A DNA stretch of 64,000 nucleotides from positions 62,001-126,000 of the forward strand of contig DDCB01000038.1 of NCBI GenBank assembly GCA_002335425.1, written 5' to 3'. The stretch comes from Chthonomonas sp. UBA2017. GTDB lineage: Bacteria > Armatimonadota > Fimbriimonadia > Fimbriimonadales > Fimbriimonadaceae. Both the position numbers and the translations under genes were made by a program. How positions within the stretch are numbered: position 1 is the first letter of the stretch; every line of letters starts with the position of its first letter. The notes beneath the pieces are model-generated. The model searched no databases. It was not told where the DNA came from and was given only the letters and a program-made list of their open reading frames with translations. Positions 26,743 to 35,943 of this stretch are shown in pieces.

Positions 26743-27117
26743 TCAGAAGTGATACCGGCAAATGCTGAAAGTATTGCCTTCACAATCCTTGACTCGGGCG
26801 ATATCGCACACCGACGGGATCGTGACTTTTGCCAACGTTACTTCTCCACCGTGGGCCAAAATGAGTTCAACCACGCGGTCGACATCATCCACACTGATCG
26901 AACATTCGAAGTTCCCGATGATTGTGGGAAAGGGTTCGTCTTGCCGCTGCTGGAGAGACGCTTTCAGATTTCCGACCTGGGACATATAAAACCCCGGAGG
27001 GCCCCATGCTTCAAACTTCCAGCCAAACACGGCTTCATAGAAAGTGCGCGCACGGTCAGAGTCTTCAACGTTGATCGCAAAGTGCGACAGAGTATTCAAG
27101 GCATTGGATTCCGACAT
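26743..27117 (-). CDS. VOC-family (glyoxalase/bleomycin-resistance fold) protein
   Basis: A 124-residue protein starting MSESNALNTLSHFAINVEDS. It contains the paired beta-alpha-beta-beta-beta modules of the VOC fold: SHFAINVEDSDRARTFYEAVFGW at the start and DCEGNTFSICRY at the end. The ATG at 27117 is chosen because the frame further upstream is antisense to the AraC gene. It is divergent from an AraC-family regulator (54 bases between starts), which probably controls it. Substrate unknown; a hydrolase-like or antibiotic-binding role cannot be told apart. Confidence 0.8.
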   Translation of the reverse strand: MSESNALNTLSHFAINVEDSDRARTFYEAVFGWKFEAWGPPGFYMSQVGNLKASLQQRQDEPFPTIIGNFECSISVDDVDRVVELILAHGGEVTLAKVTIPSVCDIARVKDCEGNTFSICRYHF

Positions 27118-27171
27118 AGAGTCAGTATGAATCGCGCAGCCGGTGTCAGGATCAGCTAAGATCGACAATAA

Positions 27172-27924
27172 ATGTCGAATTCTTGCCACACTGCCGACCG
27201 CGATGTGCTCGTACGGTTTTGGATCCTCGATCATCACCGGGCCGAGGCCATTCTCTGGGGAGACACCGAGTGGATCAAACTGATCTTTGCCGTGGAAGGC
27301 ACGATCCTGCTCGAAACATCCAGCACCCACCACGTTCTGCCCTCGAACCGAGCCATGATCTTGGCTCCAAACCAACCGCATACGGCTCGAACAGCCGGCC
27401 GCGCGAAAGTCAGGACCCTCTTCTTCAACCCAAGCCTTTTGGAGAGCGTGATCTCCCGACCGGTCGAGGTTCGACCCCTCCTTGGAGAGCTCATCGCCGA
27501 AGCCTGCCGAGTCGGCCCGCTCCAGCGAGCCCGAGCGCGACACGCCGAATTGACGACTTTGCTGATCGCCGAGATCGTCGACGCCCCCTCGATCCCGATC
27601 GGAATCGCCATGCCCAGCACCGAGTGGGCCCAACATTGGGCGCAGGAATTCTTGGCCGAACCCGAGTCAGCTCACCCGCCCCCTGTTTCCAAGCGCACCT
27701 TGGAGCGGGTAATGCTTCGCGAAACGAATCTCACGCTCGGTCAGTGGTGCCGACAAGCTCGCACGCTCGTCGGGCTGCGTGCGCTCTCCGAAGGGGCGAC
27801 GGTCCTGGAGGCGGGAATAGCCGCCGGATTCGCGACCTCCAGCGGGTTTATCCACTCGTTTCGACGGCAATTTGGAGTGACTCCAGGGAGGATTTTTCGC
27901 CGGTCCCCTTCGAAAGACTCTTAA
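27172..27924 (+). CDS. AraC-family transcriptional regulator
   Basis: A 250-residue regulator with an N-terminal cupin-like sensor (FAVEGTILLETSSTHHVLPSN, MILAPNQPHT, residues 35-75) and a C-terminal double helix-turn-helix (LTLGQWCRQARTLVGLRAL, then VLEAGIAAGFATSSGFIHSF and FGVTPGRIF). This layout is of the type where the sensor has the AraC_binding fold. It is divergent from the VOC gene and probably regulates it and itself from the shared 54-base gap. Confidence 0.88.
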   Translation: MSNSCHTADRDVLVRFWILDHHRAEAILWGDTEWIKLIFAVEGTILLETSSTHHVLPSNRAMILAPNQPHTARTAGRAKVRTLFFNPSLLESVISRPVEVRPLLGELIAEACRVGPLQRARARHAELTTLLIAEIVDAPSIPIGIAMPSTEWAQHWAQEFLAEPESAHPPPVSKRTLERVMLRETNLTLGQWCRQARTLVGLRALSEGATVLEAGIAAGFATSSGFIHSFRRQFGVTPGRIFRRSPSKDS

Positions 27925-27974
27925 AAGACTTGCCGAAGACGATTCTCATCCGAGAATCTCCGCCGCCTCCGATG

Positions 27975-28763
27975 TCACCGCGCGAAGGGCGGGTCGCCCT
28001 GCGGCCTTCCGATGGAGTTGGCCAGAGCACTGCGGGTCTCCAGCAACAGGACGTCCGAATGCGAAACCTGGATCAAGCCCGTCCTCGGATCAGAAACATC
28101 AAAGACGGCATAGACCGTCGCCGCGATGAAGATCGCAAAGACCCATCCGGTCCTTCGGATGCTCGCGGGCTTGCCCGAGGCTTCGCGACCTGAAAGATAC
28201 GCGCAGATCAAGGAGGTCAGGGCGAGCAGAACTGCAATCGGAATCGGCATCGACGTTCGACTCTCGATCCTTCTGGTGTCTGCGAGGTCGAAAACTTCGT
28301 TCATCGCCTGAATGACCAGCGCACGATCGGGTGCATCTTGGATCTCTCGCGCTCCAAGAAAACCTGCGACCCACAACCGGTCCGCAGCCTGAGTGTGAGC
28401 CTGATCGGCTCGCTCGATCCCACCTTTCGTCGAAAGGGCTCGATTAAATCGAATCCGCTCATCGACATATTCCAGAAGCCGAGGTTCGACTTGATTCTTG
28501 GCGGCCGGAGAAAGAAACGCCAATCTCAATCGCAGCGTCCCGATCGCATTCGCTTCGTCAATCGCCAGTTCCAGCCTTCGATCAAATCGGCCCCAAGCGG
28601 TCGAAAACGAAAAAGCCAAAATCAATCCGAGCAGAGTGAAAAGGGCCGTCCCCAAAACGCTCAACGAGGTCTCGTGCGGGTCGGTCGTGGCCTTGCGAAC
28701 ACCCCACCAGAAGGCGAGTGGAATCGCGACTGCAACCAGAAGGCCGACCGAGATGTTCAACAC
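27975..28763 (-). CDS. DUF4239 (bestrophin-like) membrane protein
   Basis: A 262-residue integral membrane protein with two N-terminal helices (about 3-22 and 34-56), a soluble central region containing the DUF4239 marker IDEANAIGTLRLRLAFL, and two C-terminal helices around residues 172-190 and 204-224. The family resembles bestrophin-like channels, but no transport activity is shown for it. It follows hemW by 44 bases and is probably the last gene of that operon. Confidence 0.75.
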   Translation of the reverse strand: MLNISVGLLVAVAIPLAFWWGVRKATTDPHETSLSVLGTALFTLLGLILAFSFSTAWGRFDRRLELAIDEANAIGTLRLRLAFLSPAAKNQVEPRLLEYVDERIRFNRALSTKGGIERADQAHTQAADRLWVAGFLGAREIQDAPDRALVIQAMNEVFDLADTRRIESRTSMPIPIAVLLALTSLICAYLSGREASGKPASIRRTGWVFAIFIAATVYAVFDVSDPRTGLIQVSHSDVLLLETRSALANSIGRPQGDPPFAR

Positions 28764-28807
28764 AAACGTTCTACCTTCGGACCTTTGGGTTTCGCTATGA
28801 CTCTCGC

Positions 28808-29917
28808 TCAGGCCAGCTCGGCCGCAACCTCAGAACAAAAGTGCCTTCCCGAACGAGTGAGGCGAAGTCGATTATCCATTTGCTCGACCCACCCTCGATC
28901 AAGAACTTTTTTCAGCCCGCGCTCTGCCAGGGCGATCGTGGGGCTAAGCCCCTCGTTCAACCTCAGCCCCAGCATGAGCTCTTCAAGACGAAGATCGTCC
29001 TCATCGAGCCACTCCTCGTCGAACCAAAGCCCCGTCCCTTGCTCGATCGCCTGGCAATAACGCTCTGGGTGTTTGAGGACGGTGTATCGATGTCGCCGCC
29101 CGTCCTCCTGAAAACAACCCACCGCCCCAGGACCGTAGCCGAGATACTCCTCACCGCGCCAGTAGGCCAAGTTATGCTGGCACTGCGAACCGGGCCGGGC
29201 AAAGTTGCTGATCTCGTACTGCTGCAGCCCGGCCGCCTCCGCCGCATCCATCGCCCGGTCGTACATCGCGACGTGGACATCCTCGGTCGGTAGATCGAGC
29301 ATTCCTCGCAAATGCAACTTGTAATATCGAGTATTCGGCTCGATCGTCAGTCCATAGAGGCTCAAATGAGTTGGGCCCAAGCTCAGTGCGATCTCGAGGT
29401 TGCGTTCCCAGCCCGCCATCGACTGTCCCGGCAATCCGAACATCAGGTCCAGATTGATCTCGTCAAATCCCGCCTCACGAGCGACTCCGACCGCCCGGAC
29501 AATCTCAGGCGCTTGATGAACTCGCCCCAGTCGAATCAGATCTTGCCGGGCGAAGCTCTGCGCTCCGAGGCTGATCCGGTTCACCCCCGCTCGCCGCATC
29601 GCCGCAAACTTGGGCATGTCGACCGTGCCCGGATTGGCCTCGCTTGTGAACTCACAGTCAGCGGTGGGCGGATGAGTCTCCAAAACCGCCTCGATAATCG
29701 GGATCAACTGGGATTCACTCAGGTACGTGGGTGTCCCCCCACCGAAGAAGATGGTCTTGGCCGGGCGACCCCGCCAAGGCGACTGACGAATCTCCTGAGC
29801 AATGGCGCGAGCGGTCCGCTCGACGATCTCCCCCGTCATCGCGTAGCTGTTAAAGTCGCAATAGCCACACTTGCTCGGACAAAACGGGATATGGACGTAG
29901 ACCGCGACCGCCGTCAT
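28808..29917 (-). CDS. hemW: Radical SAM heme chaperone HemW
   Basis: A 369-residue radical SAM protein. The cluster motif is FCPSKCGYCDFNSYA (CxxxCxxC) near the N-terminus, and GGGTPT and GLPGQS are present. The segment CQHNLAYWRGEEYLGYGPGA carries the HNxxYW signature that separates HemW from true coproporphyrinogen dehydrogenase HemN. HemW binds and delivers heme to respiratory enzymes. Its ATG overlaps the stop of a tiny membrane ORF (ATGA), so translation is coupled to that ORF. Confidence 0.92.
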   Translation of the reverse strand: MTAVAVYVHIPFCPSKCGYCDFNSYAMTGEIVERTARAIAQEIRQSPWRGRPAKTIFFGGGTPTYLSESQLIPIIEAVLETHPPTADCEFTSEANPGTVDMPKFAAMRRAGVNRISLGAQSFARQDLIRLGRVHQAPEIVRAVGVAREAGFDEINLDLMFGLPGQSMAGWERNLEIALSLGPTHLSLYGLTIEPNTRYYKLHLRGMLDLPTEDVHVAMYDRAMDAAEAAGLQQYEISNFARPGSQCQHNLAYWRGEEYLGYGPGAVGCFQEDGRRHRYTVLKHPERYCQAIEQGTGLWFDEEWLDEDDLRLEELMLGLRLNEGLSPTIALAERGLKKVLDRGWVEQMDNRLRLTRSGRHFCSEVAAELA

Positions 29918-30084
29918 TCTTTACCGGTGATCGCGACGATCATAAAGATGACGCCGAGGATGGTCATGGGCACCCACGGTGCCCGGCAAGACATTCACGT
30001 CCCACCCGCGAGGCGCATCCCGAAAGCGTAGAGCCCGCCCGTGGCGACCCCAGCCGCCAGACCGATGAGTGCGCGTAAGATCAT
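29914..30084 (-). CDS. Tiny two-helix membrane ORF with an in-frame TGA (candidate selenoprotein or broken gene)
   Basis: A frame of 56 sense-or-TGA codons starts at ATG 30084, reads MILRALIGLAAGVATGGLYA and on to RLAGGT, meets TGA at 29997-29995, and continues in the same frame as MSCRAPWVPMTILGVIFMIV to a stop that overlaps the hemW start. Both halves look like one small protein with two transmembrane helices joined by a short loop. If the TGA encodes selenocysteine the loop has a UxxC redox motif; a Cys there would give CxxC. The pattern of G-rich first helix, Y, then C and P is reminiscent of DUF6132-type proteins (weak, from memory). It sits 9 bases after the methyltransferase gene. Confidence 0.5.
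29968..29984 (-). promoter_or_regulatory. Hairpin 3' of the in-frame TGA (candidate bacterial SECIS)
   Basis: On the minus strand GGGCACC-GTG-GGTGCCC forms a perfect 7 bp stem with a three-base loop starting with G. The loop begins 17 bases after the TGA at 29997-29995. Known bacterial SECIS elements are hairpins just after the UGA, with a loop at roughly this distance and a G among the first loop bases. The same hairpin also encodes in-frame residues. Confidence 0.4.
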
Positions 30085-30093
30085 GCCCCTATT

Positions 30094-31224
30094 CTACGAC
30101 CGAATGCGCCGGACCAGTGCGGCCTTGACTCCCGAGAGCCCCGGATAGACCAAGAGCACAAAACTCCCCACCCCTCGCACCCCGAAAACTTTCTGGAGTC
30201 GAGCATGGTCCAGCTCCAAGCCGCGATGCTTGATCGACTCCAACGGTTCATCATGTGCCCTCAGCCGAGCCTGAATAACCTTCGGATCAAACCGGACCGT
30301 TTCGACCAGCTCAAATCGGTGGAGCACCCAAGGACTCGCCAAATCCTCGTCCCGAGTCAGGTAGCCCATCGACTCCCCCAGAGGCAACCAGCCCGTTTGG
30401 CGACTCAGCTCCGGCAAAGCATGGGCTCGGATCGCGGCGGGATCGGCCTCGGCGATGAACGCCCGTGGCTCTGATTCTCCGGCGGCATTGCGGGGCTCAC
30501 CCAAGAGCCGCTGCCCAGATCTCACATGCACCGCCCAGCGAGCGGCCTCGGGCGAGACTTCACCACCGGTCCAAACCAGCGCCTCTCGGCATTCGCCTTG
30601 AAAGCTGACAAACTCAACTTGCGGGCCGAGCGACTCCAGGTCAGCATCCCGCATCATGGGGCTGAGTTTGAGGCCGCCCCGCCTCAATGCCCGCATTCGT
30701 GCGGCCAGGACCCTCGGGTCTGGGCTCAGTTCGTCGAAGGACAGCGTTCGGCGCCCCTGGCTTCGTCGCGCAGGATCGGCCCAAACGAAGTCCGCGTCCC
30801 AATCCACGGCCAGGGAGTCCTCAACGCGCACCTCCGCTCCCAAGCCAGCCACCCCCAAGTTGTGGCGAGCGCATTCGGCCCGCTCCGGGTCGAGCTCATA
30901 CCCGACTGCAGGTCCACGAGCCGCCAAAGCGATCAGGTCGGCTCCGATTCCGGTGGTGACATCGAGCACACGCTCCCCGGGCGGAAAACGCGATGCGTGA
31001 TAGGCTGCCAGATCTTCGTGGGTGGCTTGCTCCAGGGCCTCGCGGACGAAAAGCATCTCCGAAGCCCGCGAGAACTTTCCCCCCGCCCGAACCCGCAATT
31101 CCCACTGGGTAAAGGCCCACCGGGCCGCTTCGTCCGAGGTCTGCTGGGCGACTCGAAGGATCGCACTCGCCGACGCCGTTTGACCTTGGGCCAGCGCCAA
31201 CGCCCGAGAAAAGAGGTCGTTCAC
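30094..31224 (-). CDS. SAM-dependent methyltransferase with THUMP-like domain
   Basis: A 376-residue protein. A Rossmann methyltransferase core is visible in residues 80-200: [17 protein letters not shown] as the SAM-binding motif [17 protein letters not shown] as motif II and [14 protein letters not shown] in the catalytic position. The C-terminal part (about 300-376) looks like the THUMP-like domain found in a poorly studied class of bacterial methyltransferases. The substrate is probably RNA but is not known. It overlaps the carboxylase gene by four bases upstream. Confidence 0.75.
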   Translation of the reverse strand: MNDLFSRALALAQGQTASASAILRVAQQTSDEAARWAFTQWELRVRAGGKFSRASEMLFVREALEQATHEDLAAYHASRFPPGERVLDVTTGIGADLIALAARGPAVGYELDPERAECARHNLGVAGLGAEVRVEDSLAVDWDADFVWADPARRSQGRRTLSFDELSPDPRVLAARMRALRRGGLKLSPMMRDADLESLGPQVEFVSFQGECREALVWTGGEVSPEAARWAVHVRSGQRLLGEPRNAAGESEPRAFIAEADPAAIRAHALPELSRQTGWLPLGESMGYLTRDEDLASPWVLHRFELVETVRFDPKVIQARLRAHDEPLESIKHRGLELDHARLQKVFGVRGVGSFVLLVYPGLSGVKAALVRRIRS

Positions 31225-32831
31225 ATGCGGAAAAGGCTGAACCTTGCGGGTTCGATCGGGGCGTTTCGCGCGGCTTCGATCCCCATCGCGATCACTCGTC
31301 GGGTGTCGATGGGATCAATGACGCCGTCATCCCACAAACGAGCCGTGCTGAAATAGCAGGACGACTCGTCCGCATACTTCGCGAGTGTCGGTGCCCGAAA
31401 AGCCTGCTGCTCTTCGGGGCTCATCGTCTGCCCTTTCGCGGCGAGCTGCTCCATCTTGACCGTCAGCAACACATTGGCAGCTTGTTCCCCACCCATGACG
31501 CTGATTCGAGCGTTGGGCCACATCCAAAGCTGCCGGGGACCATAGGCCCGGCCACACATTCCGTAATTCCCGGCGCCATAGGAGCCGCCCACAATCACCG
31601 TAAACTTAGGAACGTTCGCGGTCGAAACGGCGGTGACCAGCTTGGCGCCGTGCTTGGCGATCCCTTCGTTCTCGTACTTTCGGCCCACCATAAAGCCGGT
31701 GATGTTCTGAACAAAGACCAGAGGAATTCCTCGCTGACAGCACAGCTCAATAAAGTGCGCACCCTTTTGCGAAGACTCGCTAAAGAGGATGCCATCGTTA
31801 GCGATCACGCCCGCCAGATGCCCGTGGAATCGGGCGAAGCCACAGATCAAAGTCGTCCCGAAATTCGCCTTGAACTCTTGCATCCGGGACCCATCCAGCA
31901 TCCGAGCCAAAACCTCGCGCATCGCCATCGGTTGCTTGCTGTCCGAAGGCACCAGCGAATAAAGGTCGGTCGGATCGTAGAGCGGATCTTCGGCGGCGAC
32001 CGGGTCGGCGAGCGAGCGGTGAACCTTCGGACCCAGAGACTCGATGATGTTGCGAACGATCTGAAGCGCATGGGCATCGTTCTCGGCAAAGTGGTCGGCC
32101 ACCCCGCTCAGGCGAGTGTGAACATCTGCGCCACCGAGGTCTTCGGCCGAGACCTCTTCGCCAGTCGCGGCCTTCACGAGCGGCGGTCCGCCCAGAAAGA
32201 TCGTCCCTTGCTTTTTCACAATAATCGCCTCGTCGCTCATCGCCGGAACATAAGCTCCCCCGGCTGTGCACGAACCCATGACCGACGCGATCTGAGGAAT
32301 GCCCAAGCTCGACATCGTCGCCTGGTTAAAGAAGATCCGGCCAAAGTGCTCTTTGTCCGGGAAGACCTCGCTCTGGAGAGGCAAAAAGGCGCCCCCCGAA
32401 TCCACCAAGTAGACGCACGGGAGTCGATTCTCCAACGCAACTTCTTGAGCGCGAAGATGCTTTTTGACCGTGATCGGGAAGTAGGTGCCCCCTTTGACCG
32501 TCGCATCGTTGGCAATCACCACGACTTCGCGCCCGTGGATGCGGCCGACGCCGGTGACAATTCCCGCCCCTGGGGCGCCCCCGTCATACATCCCCGTCGC
32601 CGCCAAGGTGCTGAACTCCAAAAACGGTGAGCCTTCATCCAAAAGGGCATCGATGCGCTCGCGAGCGAGCAACTTTCCTCGCCCCTTATGCTTGGCGATG
32701 GCCTCTTCACCCCCGCCCATCATGCTGACCTTCATGGCCGCGCGATAGTCAGACAAGATCGGATCCATGAACGCGCGATTGGCGCGATGCTCATCGTCTT
32801 GAAGGTTCACCTGGGAAACGAGGGGGTCCAT
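31221..32831 (-). CDS. Acyl-CoA carboxylase beta (carboxyltransferase) subunit
   Basis: A 536-residue carboxyltransferase, most like methylcrotonyl- or propionyl-CoA carboxylase beta. It has the crotonase-fold halves with [59 protein letters not shown] and [20 protein letters not shown]. It transfers carboxyl from biotin to an acyl-CoA. The biotin-carrying alpha subunit is not in the window. The ATG at 32831 is used; the open frame upstream is antisense to the protease gene. First gene of the methyltransferase-hemW operon. Confidence 0.88.
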   Translation of the reverse strand: MDPLVSQVNLQDDEHRANRAFMDPILSDYRAAMKVSMMGGGEEAIAKHKGRGKLLARERIDALLDEGSPFLEFSTLAATGMYDGGAPGAGIVTGVGRIHGREVVVIANDATVKGGTYFPITVKKHLRAQEVALENRLPCVYLVDSGGAFLPLQSEVFPDKEHFGRIFFNQATMSSLGIPQIASVMGSCTAGGAYVPAMSDEAIIVKKQGTIFLGGPPLVKAATGEEVSAEDLGGADVHTRLSGVADHFAENDAHALQIVRNIIESLGPKVHRSLADPVAAEDPLYDPTDLYSLVPSDSKQPMAMREVLARMLDGSRMQEFKANFGTTLICGFARFHGHLAGVIANDGILFSESSQKGAHFIELCCQRGIPLVFVQNITGFMVGRKYENEGIAKHGAKLVTAVSTANVPKFTVIVGGSYGAGNYGMCGRAYGPRQLWMWPNARISVMGGEQAANVLLTVKMEQLAAKGQTMSPEEQQAFRAPTLAKYADESSCYFSTARLWDDGVIDPIDTRRVIAMGIEAARNAPIEPARFSLFRM

Positions 32832-32946
32832 AAGCTGACCCAAACAATACCCCGGAGGCGGCCTCCTGGAGACGACTCTCCCCCGACCGCGATGGACCAA
32901 ATTGAGGAAACCATCTGCCTCGATCTGCAGTCCATACCCATAAGCC

Positions 32947-33756
32947 ATGAACATCCCCAAGCCGCTTCTGGCCATGCTCATTGTCGTCGTCGGCCTCGTG
33001 GCTCCGCGCCACGCGCAAGCCGACATCTTTCGGCCGAGCGTCCAAGACCAGATCAAGATCGGCAAGCAAGTGCATGACCAGATCGTCAAGGAGGCCAAAG
33101 TCCTCCCCGACTCGGACCCTCGGACCCAGCTCATTCGCCAACTCGGCGAAGCGATGGTCGCCAAGATTCCTGAATCCGAGCGAAAGTCGCGCCCCTTCGA
33201 ATACCGATTTTATGTTCTACAAAGCCGAGAGCTAAATGCCTTTGCCGTGCCCGGCGGCGGCATCTACATTTACAGCGGCCTCATCGCTCGAATGCGGACC
33301 GTCGACCAGTTGGCTGGCGTCGTGGGCCACGAGATCATCCACGTCCGCAACCAGCACTGGGCCTCGGCCTACGCCGATTCGATCAAGCGTCGACTCGGAC
33401 TCACGATCGTCCTCACTCTCTTAGGGGCTGGTGACTGGGTCTTCGATGTGGCCGATGCGGTCGATACGTTCTTTGTCGGGCTCCCCTATTCTCGCCGCCA
33501 CGAGGCCGAGGCCGACCGGCTCGGCTTTGACCTGATGGCTGGGATCAACATGAACCCTCAGGGCTTAGTGGACACCTTCGCTCTCTTTGCCGAGAACGAA
33601 GACACCTCCGCGGGCGACTTTCTCCGAACCCACCCGCTCAGCCGAGATCGTGTCAAGGCGATGCAAGATCGCATCGCGAAGTCAAATCGATCTTTCCCGC
33701 CCCAGCGCCCATTGCCCCTGAATATGCGAGTACCCAACCTGCGCTGGGTGCGCTAA
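32947..33756 (+). CDS. M48-family metalloprotease
   Basis: A 269-residue exported zinc protease: signal peptide of about 25 residues, then the catalytic HEIIH at 128-132 and the third ligand region [11 protein letters not shown] at 183-193. [17 protein letters not shown] precedes the active site as in BepA and Oma1-type proteins. It probably removes misfolded outer-membrane or periplasmic proteins. It is divergent from the carboxylase gene with 115 bases between starts. Confidence 0.88.
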   Translation: MNIPKPLLAMLIVVVGLVAPRHAQADIFRPSVQDQIKIGKQVHDQIVKEAKVLPDSDPRTQLIRQLGEAMVAKIPESERKSRPFEYRFYVLQSRELNAFAVPGGGIYIYSGLIARMRTVDQLAGVVGHEIIHVRNQHWASAYADSIKRRLGLTIVLTLLGAGDWVFDVADAVDTFFVGLPYSRRHEAEADRLGFDLMAGINMNPQGLVDTFALFAENEDTSAGDFLRTHPLSRDRVKAMQDRIAKSNRSFPPQRPLPLNMRVPNLRWVR

Positions 33757-33798
33757 AGAACCGGCAATCTCTCGTCCCCAGCCGCTAAAATGGCGGAC

Positions 33799-34122
33799 AT
33801 GGCAAAGCATTCCATCACCGTCGAAGGCTTCGGTACCTACGAAGTTGAATCCGGCACCAAGCTCGTTCGGGCCCTTGAGCAAAACGGCGTCGACGTCAGC
33901 CACCGATGTGGCGGTCAAGCCCGATGCACGACGTGTCGCGTTGAATTTCAGAGCGAAGAGCCCCCGATGGGCGAAGCCGAACGACAATCGCTCGACGAAG
34001 ACGGAGTGCTGGGTCAATTTCGGCTGAGCTGCCAGATTCGAGTCGATCGAGATATGGAGGTCAAAGTCCTGATGCGCGCCTCCGACCAAGGCTGGGAACC
34101 CGGCGCCGAGGTGGAAGAATAA
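33799..34122 (+). CDS. 2Fe-2S ferredoxin
   Basis: A 107-residue plant/adrenodoxin-type ferredoxin. The cluster ligands are in HRCGGQARCTTC and the later LSCQI, that is CxxxxxCxxC plus one distant Cys. It carries electrons to an unknown partner; no reductase or oxygenase gene is adjacent. An ATG three codons upstream at 33790 is an equal alternative start. The mgtE gene follows after 10 bases. Confidence 0.85.
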   Translation: MAKHSITVEGFGTYEVESGTKLVRALEQNGVDVSHRCGGQARCTTCRVEFQSEEPPMGEAERQSLDEDGVLGQFRLSCQIRVDRDMEVKVLMRASDQGWEPGAEVEE

Positions 34123-34132
34123 GAACCGCTCC

Positions 34133-35509
34133 GTGAAGCTCAACCCCCAGCCTCTGCTCGAACGACTCCAGTCGCTCGCCCGATTGGGCCGGCGAGAGGT
34201 CATTCGTCAGGAGCTGGCAGACCAATTTCCCGAAGACCTTGCCGAAGGACTGGCCCGTCTCGAGCTTGAGGAGGGGCTCCAAGTCCTCCAGGGGCTCGAA
34301 GAAGAGACCGCCGCCTACGTCTTGGTGGAGCTTCCCACCGAGACCGCTCGCCAATACGTGCGCGAGCTTCCCGACGCCACTCTTGCCCACTATCTCGACA
34401 TCTTGCCGATGGACGACGCCCTCGACCTGCGCGAGGAGCTCGGCCCCGAGCGATTCGAGAGTCTGCTGGAGATCATCCCCCGCGAGGACGCGCGAGAGAT
34501 TCGTCGCCTCCTGAATTATCCCGAGGACTCGGTCGGTCGGATCATGACCGAGAGCTTCTTTGAAGCCAAACCGGATCAGACGATGGCCGAACTGCTGATG
34601 GACATTCGCAATTCGCCGGCCGAAAAGTACGAGATGGTGAACGACGTCTATGTGCTCGATCCATCGCGCACCCTCCTCGGGGTCTTCAGCCTGCGAAAAG
34701 CGATTCGAGCCCACCCCGAGGCTCAGGCCGCCGAGGTGATGAACACTAACGTCATCACGAGCCACGCCGAAGACGTCGCCGAAGACGCCGCTCGACGCAT
34801 GGCCCGATACGGGTTTTACGCCCTTCCCGTCCTTGATGGCCAAGGCCGAATGGTGGGCCTCTTCACGGGCGACGACGCCCAAACCATTCTCCGCGAGGCG
34901 GAAACCGAGGACCAGCTCAAGTTCGGCGCAGTCTCAGGCGATGTCGAAGCCTATCTATCGCTCAACGTTTGGCAGTTGGTGAAGCGACGATTCCCTTGGC
35001 TGCTGGCGCTCTTTGTTGCCGAGACTTTTACCGGCGCGGTGATGCGCCACTATGGTCAGGCCAGCGAAGACCTCAAACTGTCGCCGCTGACGTTCTTCAT
35101 CCCGCTCTTGATCGGCGCCGGGGGGAACTGTGGATCGCAGGTGACGACGACGATTACCCGTGCGTTAGCCCTGGGTGAAGTGGGTCCGGGAGATTGGTTT
35201 CGAGTCTTTCGCCGTGAACTCGCCACCGCCGTGTGCATCGGCGCGCTCCTGGGAACGGTCGGCTTTTTGAGAGCCTATCTCCCGATCCCGATTATCGGTT
35301 GGAATTCCGGATGGGACCTCAGCCTCGTCGTCGGCATCGCGTTGCCGCTCATCATCCTGTGGTCGGCCATCATCGGCAGCCAACTGCCGATCGCGGCAAA
35401 GCGTCTGGGGGTCGATCCGGCGGTCATGAGCGCCCCCTTTATCACGACCTTTGTCGACGCGACCGGGCTCATCATATACTTTGAAATTGCGCGCCGCCTC
35501 TTGATTTAG
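34133..35509 (+). CDS. mgtE: Magnesium transporter MgtE
   Basis: A 458-residue Mg2+ channel. In order it has the helical N domain (residues 1-130), a CBS pair (about 135-260, with IMTESFFEAKPDQTMAELL and DGQGRMVGLF) and five transmembrane helices in the C-terminal third. The pore-region motif GAGGNCGSQ and the ending DPAVMSAPFITTFVDATGL are family hallmarks. The CBS and N domains close the channel when Mg2+ binds. The start is a GTG at 34133. Confidence 0.93.
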   Translation: MKLNPQPLLERLQSLARLGRREVIRQELADQFPEDLAEGLARLELEEGLQVLQGLEEETAAYVLVELPTETARQYVRELPDATLAHYLDILPMDDALDLREELGPERFESLLEIIPREDAREIRRLLNYPEDSVGRIMTESFFEAKPDQTMAELLMDIRNSPAEKYEMVNDVYVLDPSRTLLGVFSLRKAIRAHPEAQAAEVMNTNVITSHAEDVAEDAARRMARYGFYALPVLDGQGRMVGLFTGDDAQTILREAETEDQLKFGAVSGDVEAYLSLNVWQLVKRRFPWLLALFVAETFTGAVMRHYGQASEDLKLSPLTFFIPLLIGAGGNCGSQVTTTITRALALGEVGPGDWFRVFRRELATAVCIGALLGTVGFLRAYLPIPIIGWNSGWDLSLVVGIALPLIILWSAIIGSQLPIAAKRLGVDPAVMSAPFITTFVDATGLIIYFEIARRLLI

Positions 35510-35526
35510 GCCGAATGTCGCCGGTC

Positions 35527-35940
35527 TCAGGGGCAGTAGACGACTTGCTGGAGCGCCTTTTCGTGATTCGGATTTTGCCTCAAGACCTCGCGAAACTCCG
35601 CGCAAGCCTCGTCCATCATTCCGAGCATCATCATCGTCATCGCGAGGTCGTAGCGGGCCTCCTGATGAGTCGGGTGGGCGCGGACAACCTTCTGCAGAGT
35701 CTCAACCGATCCCTCAAAATCGCCTTCGAACCCTTGAATAAGGCCGATTTGCCAAAGAGAATCGGCGTGCTGAGGATTGAGCTGGAGCGCTTGCTGCAAG
35801 ATCGACCGCGCAAGGTCAAATTGACCGTTGCAGCGATATTCAAAACCTTGCTGGTAGAGCGCTTCGACCGTCATCGCGTTCATCGGTTCCCCAGCCCGTG
35901 GGGGAACCGACATTGTACCCATGCCATCGAGTTTGCGCAA
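35527..35940 (-). CDS. TPR-repeat protein
   Basis: A 137-residue protein with three tetratricopeptide repeats: ALYQQGFEYRCNGQFDLARSILQQALQLNP, the next beginning HADSLWQIGLIQGFEGDFEG and the last beginning EARYDLAMTMMMLGMM, each of about 34 residues. It may act as a protein adaptor. It starts three bases after the ftsH stop; an in-frame ATG at 35883 is an alternative that would give a repeat-only protein. The convergent mgtE gene ends 17 bases away. Confidence 0.7.
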   Translation of the reverse strand: MRKLDGMGTMSVPPRAGEPMNAMTVEALYQQGFEYRCNGQFDLARSILQQALQLNPQHADSLWQIGLIQGFEGDFEGSVETLQKVVRAHPTHQEARYDLAMTMMMLGMMDEACAEFREVLRQNPNHEKALQQVVYCP

Positions 35941-35943
35941 CGA

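Noticed and set aside
26743..27636. 297-codon version of the VOC gene
   Set aside because: The upstream part is antisense to the AraC-type regulator gene; the real start is at 27117.
31221..33164. Longer N-terminus of the acyl-CoA carboxylase beta subunit
   Set aside because: The extra codons are antisense to the M48 protease gene and do not match the family start.
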